Both the position numbers and the translations under genes were made by a program. The notes beneath the pieces were generated by a model. That model was not told the DNA's origin. It saw only the letters and a list, made by a program, of their open reading frames with translations, and did no database searches. A DNA stretch of 64,000 nt from Corynebacterium sp. MSK008. GTDB taxonomy: Bacteria > Actinomycetota > Actinomycetes > Mycobacteriales > Mycobacteriaceae. Each line of letters begins with the position of its first letter. Position 1 is the stretch's first letter. The stretch spans positions 102,304-166,303 of the forward strand of contig NZ_JASPJX010000006.1 of NCBI RefSeq assembly GCF_030232585.1, written 5' to 3'. Shown here in pieces: positions 8,728 to 18,567 of the stretch.

Positions 8728-9702
8728 GTGTGCGCAGACGTGATCGAGACAGGCTTTCCCACCGGCGGGCCGACGCTGGGCGAGCTCGGCGAGCGCGAAG
8801 TCATCGCGCTGATCCGCGCCCAGGCGCCGTCCGCGCTCAACGGCGACGACGCCGCGGTGCTCGCCCCGGCAGCCCCGAACTCACGGGTGGTGGCCAGCAC
8901 GGACATGCTCGTGCGGGGGCGGCATTTCACTGCGAAAACCACCACGCCCTACCTGCTGGGGCGCAAGGCGGCGCTGCAGAACTTCGCGGACATCGAGGCG
9001 ATGGGCGCGCGCCCGATCGCGGCGCTGATGGCGGTGTCCGCGCACCCGGACACCCCGGCGAAGGTGCTGGAGGAACTCGCGCGCGGCGTGGGCGATATGG
9101 CATCTGATTACGCCTGTGAGCTGGTCGGCGGCGATGTCACGGGCGGCGACTACCTGGTGGTGTCCGTCACCGCGATTGGTGCGCTCGGCGGCAACCGCCC
9201 GCCGCTCACGCTGGACGGTGCGCGCCCGGGGCACCGCATGATCGCCCACGGGCGCATCGGTTATTCCGCGGCTGGTCTGGCGTTGCTGCAGTCGGGCATG
9301 GACATCCCGGCGCAGCTCGAGCCGCTGGTTGCCGCGCACCAAGTGCCGGAGCTGACCCCGGGCCGCGGCGTGGTGGCGCGCGCGGCGGGCGCGTGTGCGA
9401 TGACGGACAACTCGGATGGGCTGATCCGGGACATCACTCAGCTTGCGGAGGCGTCCGGCGTGGGTATCGACCTGGCGTCCAACGCGATCGCCCCCGACCG
9501 GTTGCTCGTGGAGGCGGGCAGGCTGCTCGGTGTGGACCCGTGGGAGTGGGTGCTCGGCGGCGGGGAGGACCACACGCTCGTCGGCACCATCGAAGGGTCT
9601 GCGCCGGTGGGCTTCCGCTCCATCGGTGCGGTGACCAAGAAGCAAGGCGTGCGTGTCGACGGCTCCGCGCCCGCCACCGACACCGGATGGGAGAGCTTCT
9701 GA
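8728..9702 (+). CDS. thiL: Thiamine-monophosphate kinase
   Basis: ThiL, about 324 aa, phosphorylates thiamine monophosphate to thiamine diphosphate using ATP. The AIR-synthase-like fold is shown by [35 protein letters not shown] and the C-terminal [11 protein letters not shown]. The start is uncertain. The frame is open from GTG 8695, which would overlap the divergent DUF3515 gene; GTG 8728 lies eight bases behind TCTAGT; GTG 8740 has GAAAGGG at a usable distance. I chose 8728 as a leaderless start, with low certainty on that point. The TGA stop shares its A with the ATG of ung. Confidence 0.93.
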   Translation: MCADVIETGFPTGGPTLGELGEREVIALIRAQAPSALNGDDAAVLAPAAPNSRVVASTDMLVRGRHFTAKTTTPYLLGRKAALQNFADIEAMGARPIAALMAVSAHPDTPAKVLEELARGVGDMASDYACELVGGDVTGGDYLVVSVTAIGALGGNRPPLTLDGARPGHRMIAHGRIGYSAAGLALLQSGMDIPAQLEPLVAAHQVPELTPGRGVVARAAGACAMTDNSDGLIRDITQLAEASGVGIDLASNAIAPDRLLVEAGRLLGVDPWEWVLGGGEDHTLVGTIEGSAPVGFRSIGAVTKKQGVRVDGSAPATDTGWESF

Positions 9703-10343
9703 TGTTGCCCGTGCACGAATCGTGGCAAGCGCCGCTGGCGCCTGTGGAAGACCAGATCCACGCCATGGGCGACTTCCTGCGCGCCGAGGGCGAATACCTG
9801 CCGCGCGGCAACGACATCCTGCGGGCGTTTGCGGACCCGTTCGAGGATGTCCGCGTGCTCATCCTTGGCCAGGACCCGTACCCAACCCCGGGGCATCCCA
9901 TGGGCCTGGCGTTTTCCACCCAGCCCGGGGTGGCCGCGCCCCGCTCACTGGTGAATATCTACAAGGAGCTGCAGGATGACTTGGGCATCCCGCCGCGCAA
10001 GGACGGTGACTTGAGCTCCTGGTCGCAGCAGGGGATTCTGCTGCTGAACAGGGTGCTCACCGTGCGCCCAGGCGCGCCGGCGTCGCACCGCGGCAAGGGC
10101 TGGGAGGCCATAACCCAGGCTGCGATTGAGGCCCTGGTGTCCCGCGGTACCCCGCTGGTGGCCATCCTGTGGGGCAGAGACGCGCAGACGGCCGCGAAGT
10201 TTCTGGGGGACACCCCGCGTATCGAGTCGCCGCACCCATCGCCGCTGTCAGCCTCCCGCGGGTTCTTCGGCTCCCGCCCGTTCTCGCGCGCGAATCAGGC
10301 GCTGGAAACGATGGGTGCCCAGCCGGTCAACTGGGCACTTTAA
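9702..10343 (+). CDS. ung: Uracil-DNA glycosylase
   Basis: Family 1 uracil-DNA glycosylase, 213 aa, which removes uracil from DNA as the first step of base excision repair. The catalytic motif [17 protein letters not shown] and the C-terminal [18 protein letters not shown] loop are both intact. The start ATG at 9702 overlaps the thiL stop by one base and gives MLPVHESW; an in-frame ATG five codons upstream is possible. Length is normal for the family, and translation is likely coupled to thiL. Confidence 0.96.
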   Translation: MLPVHESWQAPLAPVEDQIHAMGDFLRAEGEYLPRGNDILRAFADPFEDVRVLILGQDPYPTPGHPMGLAFSTQPGVAAPRSLVNIYKELQDDLGIPPRKDGDLSSWSQQGILLLNRVLTVRPGAPASHRGKGWEAITQAAIEALVSRGTPLVAILWGRDAQTAAKFLGDTPRIESPHPSPLSASRGFFGSRPFSRANQALETMGAQPVNWAL

Positions 10344-10367
10344 GCAGAACCTGTAAACTCTCTCAGC

Positions 10368-11900
10368 ATGTCTGCATCTCCGCTTTCTAACGGCGCACGC
10401 CTGCTCGCATGGGCCCGCCGCGCCTCAGGCGAGCTAGAGCGCAAACGCGCGGAGATCAACGAGCTCAACGTTTTCCCAGTTCCTGACGGGGACACCGGCT
10501 CCAACATGGCGCACACGATGGCCGCGGCAGTCGAGGCCGCCTCGGAGCTGCCGGAGGGCGCGGGCCTGACTGAGGTCGCCGAAGCGCTGGCTGTCGGCGC
10601 AGTGCGCGGCGCGCGCGGCAACTCCGGTGTCGTGCTCTCCCAGATTCTGCGCGGCTTCGCCCAGGCTGCCAGCTACGGGGCGACGGAGGGCGAGATGCTC
10701 GCCGTCGCGCTCACCAACGCCGTCGGGTTCGTGGACCGCGCCATTGCGGAGCCGGTTGAGGGCACCATCATTACGGTGTTGCGCGCTGCAGCCGACGCCT
10801 CGCGCCCCAACGCGCACCTCCCGCTTGTCGACGTCGCATCCGCCGCCACCGCCGCCGCCCAAGATGCGCTGCGGCTGACGCAGACCCAGCTGCCGGAGCT
10901 GCGCGAAGCCGGCGTGGTCGACGCTGGCGGGGCAGGCCTGGTCGCGGTGCTGAACACGCTGACGACTGAAGGGGAAGGTGAGGGGGAACCGGAAGACGTC
11001 GATAGGCAAGTGCCTGAAACCCATGGCACCCAGGGCGAACTGGAAGTGATGTTCAGCTTTCGCGGCGACCTGGACGCACTGAGAGGCGAGCTTGCGGGGC
11101 TGGGCGGCAGCCTGATTGTCGCGCCTTTGCACGACGGCGAGGCCACGGTGCACATCCATTCCCGCGATGCCGGGAAGGTCATCGAGACCGCCTTCGCCGC
11201 AGGTGAGGTGGCAGATCTGCGCTTGGAGGTGCTCGCGAGCGCCGTGGCCGCCGGCACGCCCGAGCGCCTGATCATCGCGGTGACCCCGCCCGGATCCGTG
11301 ACCAGCTTATACTCAGCGTCCGGCGCGGTGACGGTGGTGCCGGGGCCGAACGTGGCGGCGGACATGTTGGACGCGATCACGCGCTCCGGCAGCAACGAAG
11401 TGATCGTGCTGCCGAACGGACAGTTGAGCAACAGCGAGCTCGCGGCGGTAGAGAACGCGGCGCGCGCGGTGGAGCAGTCCATCACCATCCTGCCCACGGT
11501 GCGGCTGGTCTCCGGCATCGCGGCGCTGTCCGTGCACGACTCGGCGCAGCCGCTGGCCACCGCGGCCTTTACCATGTCCGAGGCCGCCGGCGAGATGCGC
11601 ACCGCGCTGGCGTTCCGCGCCGAGAAGGGCGCACTGACCTTGGGCGGTGCCGTGGCGAAGGGCGACGTGGTGGTTACCTCACGCGGCGAGCATCTCCTGA
11701 TCGCAGACGAGCCTATGGACGCTGTCGAGCGCGCCTGCCGCCGCCTGCTCGAGCACGGCGGGGAACAGGTGAGCATCCTGTTCGACCCGAACGAGCTGCG
11801 CGCCGACGCGCTGGAGGAGCTCGCGGGCAAACTCGGTGTCGACGTGATGGTCTATCCTGCGGACGGACTGCAAGCCTGCGCGGAGATTGGGGTGGAGTAG
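10368..11900 (+). CDS. DAK2 domain-containing protein (FakA/YloV-like)
   Basis: A 510-aa protein with an N-terminal DhaL/DAK2 kinase-like domain (about 5-200) containing ELNVFPVPDGDTGSNMAHTM, whose Asp residues bind Mg-ATP. A C-terminal DegV-related region follows (about 215-510). The architecture matches FakA/YloV, the ATP-binding subunit of bacterial fatty acid kinase, but the partner FakB is not next to it. TAAACT at 10354-10359 lies eight bases before the ATG with no Shine-Dalgarno sequence, so it is probably leaderless. recG follows immediately. Linkage of this family to recG is common across bacteria. Confidence 0.88.
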   Translation: MSASPLSNGARLLAWARRASGELERKRAEINELNVFPVPDGDTGSNMAHTMAAAVEAASELPEGAGLTEVAEALAVGAVRGARGNSGVVLSQILRGFAQAASYGATEGEMLAVALTNAVGFVDRAIAEPVEGTIITVLRAAADASRPNAHLPLVDVASAATAAAQDALRLTQTQLPELREAGVVDAGGAGLVAVLNTLTTEGEGEGEPEDVDRQVPETHGTQGELEVMFSFRGDLDALRGELAGLGGSLIVAPLHDGEATVHIHSRDAGKVIETAFAAGEVADLRLEVLASAVAAGTPERLIIAVTPPGSVTSLYSASGAVTVVPGPNVAADMLDAITRSGSNEVIVLPNGQLSNSELAAVENAARAVEQSITILPTVRLVSGIAALSVHDSAQPLATAAFTMSEAAGEMRTALAFRAEKGALTLGGAVAKGDVVVTSRGEHLLIADEPMDAVERACRRLLEHGGEQVSILFDPNELRADALEELAGKLGVDVMVYPADGLQACAEIGVE

Positions 11901-14003
11901 ATGCTGGGTTTCGAGGACACGCGCCCGCTTAACCTGGTCATTCCGCTGAAGCAGGCCAAGGCGATAGGCAAGCACCTCGACATCCACACCTGCGGCGAGC
12001 TACTGCGCTACTACCCGCGGCGCTACCTGCACTACGGCACCGGCGCCGATTTGGCCGGGGTGAAACCGGGCGACACGCTCAACGTCATCGGCACGGTCGT
12101 GGGCACCGAGCAGTTCACCTCCAAGAAGCAGCCGAAGCGGCCCATTTACAAGGTGCACGTGGACGACGGCCGCCAGGTGTTTTTGGCCGCTTTCTTCGGC
12201 TCCCATTACGCCCAGCGCGTGCTCAAAGAGGGCCGGCGGGTGATGCTCACCGGCAAATACGACGTGTTCCGCAACCAACCGCAGCTCTCCCACCCGGACT
12301 TTGTGCTCCTGGACGGGCCCACGCAGGCCACCGGCGCGCTGCGGCAGCTCGGCCACTTCGGCGACATCGAGCAGATCATGAGCGGGCGCGAGTGGCTGCC
12401 CATCTACCCGGCGGTGAAAAACGTCAGTACCTGGACCATCATGGGGGCGGTGCATGCGGTGCTCAAAGAGCTTCCGCCTATCGACGAGCCTCTCGGCTTC
12501 ACCCCAATAGGATTTTTGCCCCTGAACTCGGCGGTCCACCAGATCCACGAGCCGGGCCCGCCGGGGCCCGCCCGTGCGCTGGAGCGGCTGAAGTACGACG
12601 AGGCGCTGTCCGTGGCGTTGGCGATGGGCGTGCGTCGCGCGGACGCGGAGGCGCGCAGCGCCGAGGCGCTGCCGCGCGTGAAAGACCGCGACCAGGACCT
12701 GCTGGTGCAACGCTTGCCGTTTCCACTGACCTCTGGGCAGAACGAGGTGGTCGCGGAGATCACCCGCGACATGGCGCGCACCGTGCCCATGAGCCGGCTG
12801 CTGCAGGGCGAGGTCGGCTCCGGCAAGACCATCGTGGCGTTGATTGCCATGCTCCAGGCCGTGGACAACGGCGCGCAGTGCGCCTTTCTCGCGCCCACCG
12901 AAGTGCTGGTGTTGCAGCACGCCCGCTCCATGACGAAGGTGCTGATGAACGCGGGCCTGCCCACCCGCGTGGTGGCGTTGACCGGGTCCATGACGGCGGC
13001 GCAAAAACAGGACGCGCTGCTGAAGATCGTCACCGGCGAGGCCGACATCGTGGTGGGGACCCACGCGCTGATCCAAGACGGCGTGGAGTTTTTCCGCCTG
13101 GGGCTTGTGGTGGTGGACGAGCAGCACCGCTTCGGCGTGGAGCAGCGAGACGCGCTGCGCGCCAAGGCGGGGGAGGTAACCCCGCACCTTTTGGTGATGA
13201 CGGCGACGCCGATCCCGCGCACCATCGCCATGACCGTCTTCGGCGATCTGACCGTGTCGACGCTGCGCGAGCTGCCCGGCGGGCGAAAACCCATCCAGTC
13301 CGCGGTGGTGCCGCAGTTCAAGTCGCGCTGGGTGGCGCGCGCCTGGGAGAAGATCCGCGAGGAAGTCGCCGCCGGGCACCAGGCGTACGTGGTGTGCCCG
13401 CGCATCGACGGCGAGGGCGGCGTGCTCGAGGTCTTCGCCGAGCTCGCGTCCACGGAGTTCGAAGGGCTCAACGTGGCGTTTCTGCACGGCCGGATGAAGG
13501 GCGATGAGAAAGACACCGTGATGGCGGACTTCGCCGCCGGCGGGGTAGATGTGCTGGTGGCAACCACGGTGATCGAGGTCGGCGTGGACGTGCCCAATGC
13601 GACGGTGATGATGGTGCGCGAATCCGAGCACTTCGGCGTCTCCCAGCTGCACCAGCTGCGCGGCCGCGTGGGCCGTGGCGGCAACCAGTCGCTGTGCCTG
13701 TTCCACACGCTGGCGAAGGAGGGCACCCCGTCGTTTGAGCGCGTGAGCCAGGTCGCGTCCACCACGGACGGCTTCGCGCTGGCGGAGTTGGACCTGCTCA
13801 ACCGCCGCGAGGGCGACGTGCTGGGCACCCAGCAGTCCGGCATGCACCGCACGCTGAAGCTGCTGAACCTGGTGGAGGACTTCGAGCTGGTGCGCCGCGC
13901 CTACGACGACGCCGCCCGCCTGGTGGCAGACAACCTCGAGTTCGCCCGCGCCGCCACCGCGGATTTCATTCCGGAAGACTTCGAGTACTTGGACAAGAGC
14001 TAG
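11901..14003 (+). CDS. recG: ATP-dependent DNA helicase RecG
   Basis: RecG, 700 aa, remodels stalled replication forks and branch-migrates Holliday junctions. It has the N-terminal wedge/OB domain (about 1-240, with TLNVIGTVVGTEQF and VFLAAFFG), Walker A GEVGSGKTIVALIA, the DExx box VVDEQHRFGVEQ, motif III MTATPIPRTIAMT and the C-terminal helicase domain ending in RGRVGRGGNQSLC. It starts at the base after the stop of the DAK2 gene, so the two are cotranscribed. A very long antisense frame covers this gene but is a GC artefact. Confidence 0.96.
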   Translation: MLGFEDTRPLNLVIPLKQAKAIGKHLDIHTCGELLRYYPRRYLHYGTGADLAGVKPGDTLNVIGTVVGTEQFTSKKQPKRPIYKVHVDDGRQVFLAAFFGSHYAQRVLKEGRRVMLTGKYDVFRNQPQLSHPDFVLLDGPTQATGALRQLGHFGDIEQIMSGREWLPIYPAVKNVSTWTIMGAVHAVLKELPPIDEPLGFTPIGFLPLNSAVHQIHEPGPPGPARALERLKYDEALSVALAMGVRRADAEARSAEALPRVKDRDQDLLVQRLPFPLTSGQNEVVAEITRDMARTVPMSRLLQGEVGSGKTIVALIAMLQAVDNGAQCAFLAPTEVLVLQHARSMTKVLMNAGLPTRVVALTGSMTAAQKQDALLKIVTGEADIVVGTHALIQDGVEFFRLGLVVVDEQHRFGVEQRDALRAKAGEVTPHLLVMTATPIPRTIAMTVFGDLTVSTLRELPGGRKPIQSAVVPQFKSRWVARAWEKIREEVAAGHQAYVVCPRIDGEGGVLEVFAELASTEFEGLNVAFLHGRMKGDEKDTVMADFAAGGVDVLVATTVIEVGVDVPNATVMMVRESEHFGVSQLHQLRGRVGRGGNQSLCLFHTLAKEGTPSFERVSQVASTTDGFALAELDLLNRREGDVLGTQQSGMHRTLKLLNLVEDFELVRRAYDDAARLVADNLEFARAATADFIPEDFEYLDKS

Positions 14004-14021
14004 AGCGTTAGAGTTGTGGCC

Positions 14022-14606
14022 ATGAACCGCATCATTTCCGGCGAGGCCCGCGGCCGCAAGATCAAGGTGCCGCCTGAGGGCACACGTCCCACCTCGGACC
14101 GAGCGCGCGAGGGCCTGTTTTCCTCCCTGCAGGTCCGATTCGGGTTCGTGGACATGAACGTGCTCGACCTGTTCGCCGGTTCCGGCGCGCTGGGGCTGGA
14201 GGCCGCCTCCCGCGGTGCCGCAGAGGTGGTGCTGGTGGAAAACAACCCGGAGGCCGTGCGCATCATCGAGTACAACGCCGGTGTGGTCGGGCACCCGAAT
14301 GTGACCATCGAGCCGGTGAAGGCGTCGACGTACCTCGCCCGCGCGCCGCGCAACCACTTCGACATCGTGCTCGCGGACCCGCCGTACGAGCTCGCGGATG
14401 AGGCCGTCGCAGAAATGGTGGAGGCGCTCAAGCCCACGCTTCACGACGGCGCCGTGGTCGTCGTCGAGCGCCACCGCGACAGCCCCGAGACGGCCTGGCC
14501 GGAGGAGTTCACCCCGACCGGCCAGAAGCTGAAGAAGCGCCTGTACGGCATCGCTCGCATGGACATGGCCGTGTACACGGATCCGGAAGCAGAGGTGGAG
14601 GAATAA
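14022..14606 (+). CDS. rsmD: 16S rRNA (guanine(966)-N(2))-methyltransferase
   Basis: RsmD, 194 aa, methylates G966 of 16S rRNA in the 30S subunit. The SAM-binding motif LDLFAGSGALGLEA and the catalytic ADPPYEL are both present. TAGAGT at 14009-14014 lies seven bases before ATG 14022, giving MNRIISGEARGRK; an earlier GTG at 14016 would add two residues. coaD follows with no gap, the usual rsmD-coaD arrangement. Confidence 0.95.
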   Translation: MNRIISGEARGRKIKVPPEGTRPTSDRAREGLFSSLQVRFGFVDMNVLDLFAGSGALGLEAASRGAAEVVLVENNPEAVRIIEYNAGVVGHPNVTIEPVKASTYLARAPRNHFDIVLADPPYELADEAVAEMVEALKPTLHDGAVVVVERHRDSPETAWPEEFTPTGQKLKKRLYGIARMDMAVYTDPEAEVEE

Positions 14607-15083
14607 ATGACTACCGCAGTGTGCCCAGGCTCGTTCGATCCGATCACGAACGGCCATCTGGACATCGTCACCCGGGCCTCGCGCCACTTTGACGAGGTGG
14701 TGGTGCTGGTCACCGGCAACCCGACGAAGACTTCGGGGCTGTTTTCCATCGATGAGCGCGTCGAGCTGATCCGCGAAGCTATCGCGCACCTGCCCAACGT
14801 CCGCGTGGACAGCTGGGGTGGGCTGCTGGTGGACTACACCTCCGCCCACCACATCACCGCCCTGGTCAAGGGTCTGCGCTCCTCGCTGGACTACGAGTAC
14901 GAGCTGCCGATGGCGCAGATGAACCGCCGCCTGACCGGCGTGGACACCTACTTTTTGCTCACGGACGAAAAATACGGCTACATCTCGTCTTCGCTGACCA
15001 AGGAGGTGGCCAAGTACGGCGGCGACGTCACCGGCCTCGTGCCGGATTCCGTGCGTGAGGCGATGGCGGAGAAGTACCGCTAG
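14607..15083 (+). CDS. coaD: Phosphopantetheine adenylyltransferase
   Basis: CoaD, 158 aa, transfers AMP from ATP to 4'-phosphopantetheine, the penultimate step of coenzyme A synthesis. The nucleotidyltransferase motif GSFDPITNGHLDIV at the N-terminus (TNGH as the HxGH variant) and YISSSLTKEVA near the C-terminus are diagnostic. GGTGGAGGA precedes the ATG within the end of rsmD. The last base of its stop codon is the first base of the next gene. Confidence 0.97.
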   Translation: MTTAVCPGSFDPITNGHLDIVTRASRHFDEVVVLVTGNPTKTSGLFSIDERVELIREAIAHLPNVRVDSWGGLLVDYTSAHHITALVKGLRSSLDYEYELPMAQMNRRLTGVDTYFLLTDEKYGYISSSLTKEVAKYGGDVTGLVPDSVREAMAEKYR

Positions 15084-15820
15084 TGCTCGTCGCGTTGGGC
15101 GTCGGCGCCGCCGTCGCGGTGGGCGCGTGCCTGCAGCGCATCTCCGGCATGGGCGTGGGGCTGATCGCCGCGCCTGTGCTCTCGCTGTTGCTCGGGCCTG
15201 TCGACGGCATCCTGCTGGTCAACCTCCTCGCCGTCATCAACGCTGCGACGAACACCTGGGGCATGCGCGCGGACGTGGACTGGAAAAAGTTCGCTCCGAT
15301 CGCGCTCGCGCTAGTCTTTGGCGTGGTCCCGGGCACCTGGGTGGTGGCGAACGCGCCGACCAACGTGCTGCTCGTGCTGGTCGGGGCCCTGTTGCTGCTC
15401 GCGTTGTCCGTGGTCACGCTGGGCAAGCGCTACGTGCCGCGGGTCGAAGGGGTGGTGCCCGCGGCCGCGTCCGGTGTGATCGGCGGGTTCATGAACACCC
15501 TGGCCGGGGTGGCCGGTCCGGCGATCACGGTCTACGCGGAGGCCGCGCGCTGGCCGCAGCGGGTCTACGCCGCCACGCTGCAGCCGATCTTTCTGGTTGG
15601 CGGCGCGTTGTCGTTCACGGTGAAGGTGTTCGCAGGTGCCGCCGACGTCGCCGGCATCGAGCCTGCGCTGTGGGTGGCCACGCTGGGCGCTTTGGCAATT
15701 GGGATCGTGGCAGGCAAGCGCCTAGCGCCGCACGTGCCGCCGGCAGCCGCCCACCGGATCGCGCTCGGCCTGGCCTTCGCCGGCGGGGCGACGGCGCTCG
15801 TGCGCGGGCTGCTGGCGTAA
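15083..15820 (+). CDS. TauE/SafE family sulfite exporter-like protein
   Basis: A 245-aa integral membrane protein with about eight hydrophobic segments and the internal repeat typical of TauE/SafE (DUF81) transporters, which export sulfite, sulfoacetate or other small anions. Motifs include RISGMGVGLIAAPVLSLLLG near the N-terminus and GGFMNTLAGVAGPAITVYAE in the second half. It begins with GTG overlapping the coaD stop (TAGTG), so it is translationally coupled. Substrate cannot be read from sequence. A nested palindrome begins at the stop codon. Confidence 0.85.
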   Translation: MLVALGVGAAVAVGACLQRISGMGVGLIAAPVLSLLLGPVDGILLVNLLAVINAATNTWGMRADVDWKKFAPIALALVFGVVPGTWVVANAPTNVLLVLVGALLLLALSVVTLGKRYVPRVEGVVPAAASGVIGGFMNTLAGVAGPAITVYAEAARWPQRVYAATLQPIFLVGGALSFTVKVFAGAADVAGIEPALWVATLGALAIGIVAGKRLAPHVPPAAAHRIALGLAFAGGATALVRGLLA

Positions 15821-15902
15821 TTTTGTAAAACTCGGCAACTGGAATGCGTTTTCCCAGGTCGAATTTCGAAAACGCGGATGTTTTGCCGAGTTCTACAAAA
15901 TT
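15819..15902. repeat. Nested palindromic element between convergent genes
   Basis: Outer arms ATTTTGTAAAACTCGGCAA (15820-15838) and its complement (15883-15901) match at 18 of 19 positions, with one more pair outside. Inside are perfect arms GCGTTTTC (15846-15853) and GAAAACGC (15868-15875), and in the centre the odd palindrome TCGAATTTCGA. It fills the whole gap between the TauE gene and the ABC transporter operon. It may act as a two-way terminator, but its length and AT-rich nested form look more like a small palindromic repeat family. Confidence 0.65.
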
Positions 15903-15908
15903 TCGGCG

Positions 15909-16682
15909 CTAGAACAGGGTGGACACGAACGCCTTGGTGCGCTCGTGCTGCGGGTTGTCCAGCACCTGCTCCGGAGTGCCGTACTCGATGATCTGGCCAC
16001 CGTCCATGAACGCGACCTTGTCTGCCACCTCGCGGGCGAACGCCAGCTCGTGGGTCACCACCAGCATGGTCATGCCCTGCTCCGCCAGCTCGCGCATCAC
16101 GCGCAGCACTTCGCCGACGAGTTCGGGGTCGAGGGCGGACGTGGGTTCGTCGAAAAGCATGAGCTTCGGATCCATGGCCACCGCGCGCGCGATGGCCACG
16201 CGCTGCTGCTGGCCGCCGGAGAGCTGGATGGGGTAGGCGTCCGCCTTGGTGCCCAGGCCGACCATCTCCAGCAGTTCCATCGCGCGGGCCTTGGCCTGCT
16301 CCACCGGCTGGCCCTTGACGTGCACAGGGGCCTCAATGACGTTGTCCAGCACGGTGCGGTGGCCGAAGAGGTTGAAGTTCTGGAACACCATGCCGATGTC
16401 GCGGCGCTGCTTGGCGGCGTCCTTCTCGCTCATCTCGTGCAGCACGCCGTCGCGTTCGTGGTAGCCGATGAGCTCGCCGTCGACGTAGAGGCGGCCGGCG
16501 TTGACCTTCTCCAAGTGGTTCACGCAGCGCAGCAGGGTGGACTTGCCGGAGCCGGACGGGCCGATCAGGCAGGCGACTTCGCCGGGGTAGACCTCCATGT
16601 CGATGCCCTTGAGCACGTCGAGGTTGCCGAAGGACTTCCACACGTCCACGGCCTGGATCATTGGCTTGTGCTTAACGGTCAT
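15909..16682 (-). CDS. Polar amino acid ABC transporter, ATP-binding protein
   Basis: A 257-aa ABC ATPase of the GlnQ/ArtP/HisP class. Walker A is [13 protein letters not shown], the Q loop lies near [13 protein letters not shown], the signature is [14 protein letters not shown] and Walker B is [13 protein letters not shown]. It couples ATP hydrolysis to uptake of a polar amino acid with the permease and lipoprotein encoded just upstream; the permease stop and this start overlap by one base. In C. glutamicum the same position after coaD holds a three-gene amino acid (proposed arginine) importer, so an arginine-type substrate is likely but not proven. Confidence 0.93.
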   Translation of the reverse strand: MTVKHKPMIQAVDVWKSFGNLDVLKGIDMEVYPGEVACLIGPSGSGKSTLLRCVNHLEKVNAGRLYVDGELIGYHERDGVLHEMSEKDAAKQRRDIGMVFQNFNLFGHRTVLDNVIEAPVHVKGQPVEQAKARAMELLEMVGLGTKADAYPIQLSGGQQQRVAIARAVAMDPKLMLFDEPTSALDPELVGEVLRVMRELAEQGMTMLVVTHELAFAREVADKVAFMDGGQIIEYGTPEQVLDNPQHERTKAFVSTLF

Positions 16683-17653
16683 TAGCGCTGCCCCTTCTTC
16701 TGCGGTTCTTCCACGATTTCAACGTTGTTGGGGATGGTGCCCTCGGCATCCGCCAGGCTGGCCAGCTGGCGGGCGGTGAGCTGGCGGGTGGCACCCCGGT
16801 CGAAGTAGCGCTCCAGGTAGTGCTGCGCCACCATGAGCAGCGAGGTGATCACCAGGTACCAGGTGGCGGCGACCAGCAGCATCGGCACCGGCTCGAACAG
16901 CGCGGCGGCGATGTCCATGGAACGGCCGTAGAGCTCCAGCGAGTAGGGGATGGCTACCACGAGCGAGGATGTCTTCAACAGTGAGATGAACTCGTTGCCG
17001 GTGGGCGGGATGATGATGCGCATGGCCTGCGGTAGCACCGTGCGGCGCATGGTCTGGCCCCAGCTCATGCCCAGCGCCTTCGAAGCCTCCACCTGGCCCT
17101 CCGGGACGGCGGAGATGCCGGAGCGGACGATCTCGGCCATGTAGGCGGCCTCGTTCAGGCCCAGGCCCACCACGGCGAGCGCGAAGGCCGACGAGGTGAA
17201 CGGGTCCAGCGGGATCTCGGTGAAACCGAGGTTGATCGTGTCGTAGATCGCGCCGATCAGGCCCCAGAACATCAGCTGGACGTAGACCGGGGTGCCGCGG
17301 AAGATCCAGAGGAAGACCCAGCCGACGGTCTTGAACACCGGGTTCGGGCTCATGCGCATCACGGCGAGCAGCACGCCGCCGATCACGCCGATGAGCATGG
17401 CCAACACCGTAATGGCGATGGTGTGCAGCGCCGCGGTGGCGATACGTGTGTCCAGGAGGTAGGCGAAGTACGTGTCCCAGCCGTAGGCGTCGTTACGCGC
17501 GGCGCCGATGACGAACCAGACCACCAGGACGACAAGCAGGGCGGCCAGCGCCCAGCGGCCCGGGTGGCGCAGCGGCTTGGCCTGGATGCGCTCGGGGCGG
17601 GTGCGCTCTTTCTGGCTCGCCGCGTACTTGGAATAGGGGGTGCTCATGCTCAC
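16682..17653 (-). CDS. Polar amino acid ABC transporter, permease
   Basis: A 323-aa permease of the HisMQ family. The core (about 75-290) has a membrane segment around [19 protein letters not shown], then [21 protein letters not shown] at the start of the transport domain, and the EAA loop [23 protein letters not shown] that contacts the ATPase. The N-terminal 40 and C-terminal 40 residues are hydrophilic extensions longer than usual for the family. It overlaps the lipoprotein gene by 4 bp and the ATPase gene by 1 bp, so all three are one operon. Confidence 0.92.
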   Translation of the reverse strand: MSMSTPYSKYAASQKERTRPERIQAKPLRHPGRWALAALLVVLVVWFVIGAARNDAYGWDTYFAYLLDTRIATAALHTIAITVLAMLIGVIGGVLLAVMRMSPNPVFKTVGWVFLWIFRGTPVYVQLMFWGLIGAIYDTINLGFTEIPLDPFTSSAFALAVVGLGLNEAAYMAEIVRSGISAVPEGQVEASKALGMSWGQTMRRTVLPQAMRIIIPPTGNEFISLLKTSSLVVAIPYSLELYGRSMDIAAALFEPVPMLLVAATWYLVITSLLMVAQHYLERYFDRGATRQLTARQLASLADAEGTIPNNVEIVEEPQKKGQR

Positions 17654-18549
17654 TGTCCTCCCAGAGGTTGTTCATTAATCAGGGCCTGGTCCAATAGGCC
17701 GGTGTCGATGTTCCATTGCTCGAGGATTCGCGCGTAGTCGCCGGTGTCGATGAGGTGCTGCATCGCCGCCGCCATCGCGTCGGCCAGCGGCGAGCCCTTC
17801 GGCACCGCGAAGCCGTAGGGGGCTGCGTCGAACATCTCGCCGATCATCTCCAGCCTGCCGTCGGAGCGCTCCACAGCCCACGCGGAGACGGGGGAGTCAG
17901 CGCTGTAAGCATCGGCGCGGCCCACCAGCGCCGCAAGGGCGGCGTTGTCGGCGGTATCGAAGGCGAGCACCGTGATCGGGTCCTTGCCGGCGGCCTCGCA
18001 GGCCTCGGACTTCGGGCGTACGTCGTCGGTGTCGGAGACGGTGGTGCGCTGCACCGACACCGTCAGTCCGCAGGCGTTCTCGGGGTCCACGCCCGAGCCA
18101 GGCTGGGCGGCCCACTGCACGCCGGCGTAGAGGAAGTTGACAAAATCAAAGGATTGGCGGCGTTCCTCGTTGTCCGTGAAGCCGGACGCACCGGCGTCCA
18201 GACTGCCCGCGGACACGGCAGGCAGGATCATGGCGAAGTCCATGTCGTCGGCCTGGAAGTCCAAACCCATCACGCCAGCTGCGGCGCGGGCGAGGTCCAG
18301 TTCCACGCCGATGAGCTCGCCTTGCGAGTCCTTGAACTGGAAGGGGGCGAACGGCGGGTTCGTGCCCACGTTGAGCACGCCGTCTGCGGCGACCTCTGGC
18401 GGCACCATGGCCGCGATTTCGGGCACAGCGTCCGGGACGATGGGTTCCCAGCCGTCGGGGGTGCCGCCCTCCTCATTGGTCACGCAACCCGCGAGCAGCA
18501 TTGTCGCGCTCAGGCACGCGGCGACGCGCAGGGAGGTGGTGTGTTGCAT
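17650..18549 (-). CDS. Amino acid ABC transporter, substrate-binding lipoprotein
   Basis: A 299-aa extracytoplasmic solute-binding protein (family 3). The signal peptide ends in the lipobox LLAGC with acylated Cys22. The ligand domain shows LNVGTNPPFAPFQFKD, GVELDLARAAAGVMG and GSLDAGASGFTDNEERRQSFDFV, typical of polar amino acid receptors. ATG 18549 was chosen because it places the signal peptide at the N-terminus; the frame is open 12 codons further. It is the first gene of the transporter operon and has an AT-rich region upstream with ARG-box-like repeats. Confidence 0.92.
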   Translation of the reverse strand: MQHTTSLRVAACLSATMLLAGCVTNEEGGTPDGWEPIVPDAVPEIAAMVPPEVAADGVLNVGTNPPFAPFQFKDSQGELIGVELDLARAAAGVMGLDFQADDMDFAMILPAVSAGSLDAGASGFTDNEERRQSFDFVNFLYAGVQWAAQPGSGVDPENACGLTVSVQRTTVSDTDDVRPKSEACEAAGKDPITVLAFDTADNAALAALVGRADAYSADSPVSAWAVERSDGRLEMIGEMFDAAPYGFAVPKGSPLADAMAAAMQHLIDTGDYARILEQWNIDTGLLDQALINEQPLGGQ

Positions 18550-18567
18550 ACCGGCTCCAATACACGA

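Noticed and set aside
12000..14852. 950-codon open frame on the minus strand opposite recG, rsmD and coaD
   Set aside because: It lies entirely opposite well-conserved genes, is His/Arg/Gly-rich without any known domain, and reflects third-position GC bias.
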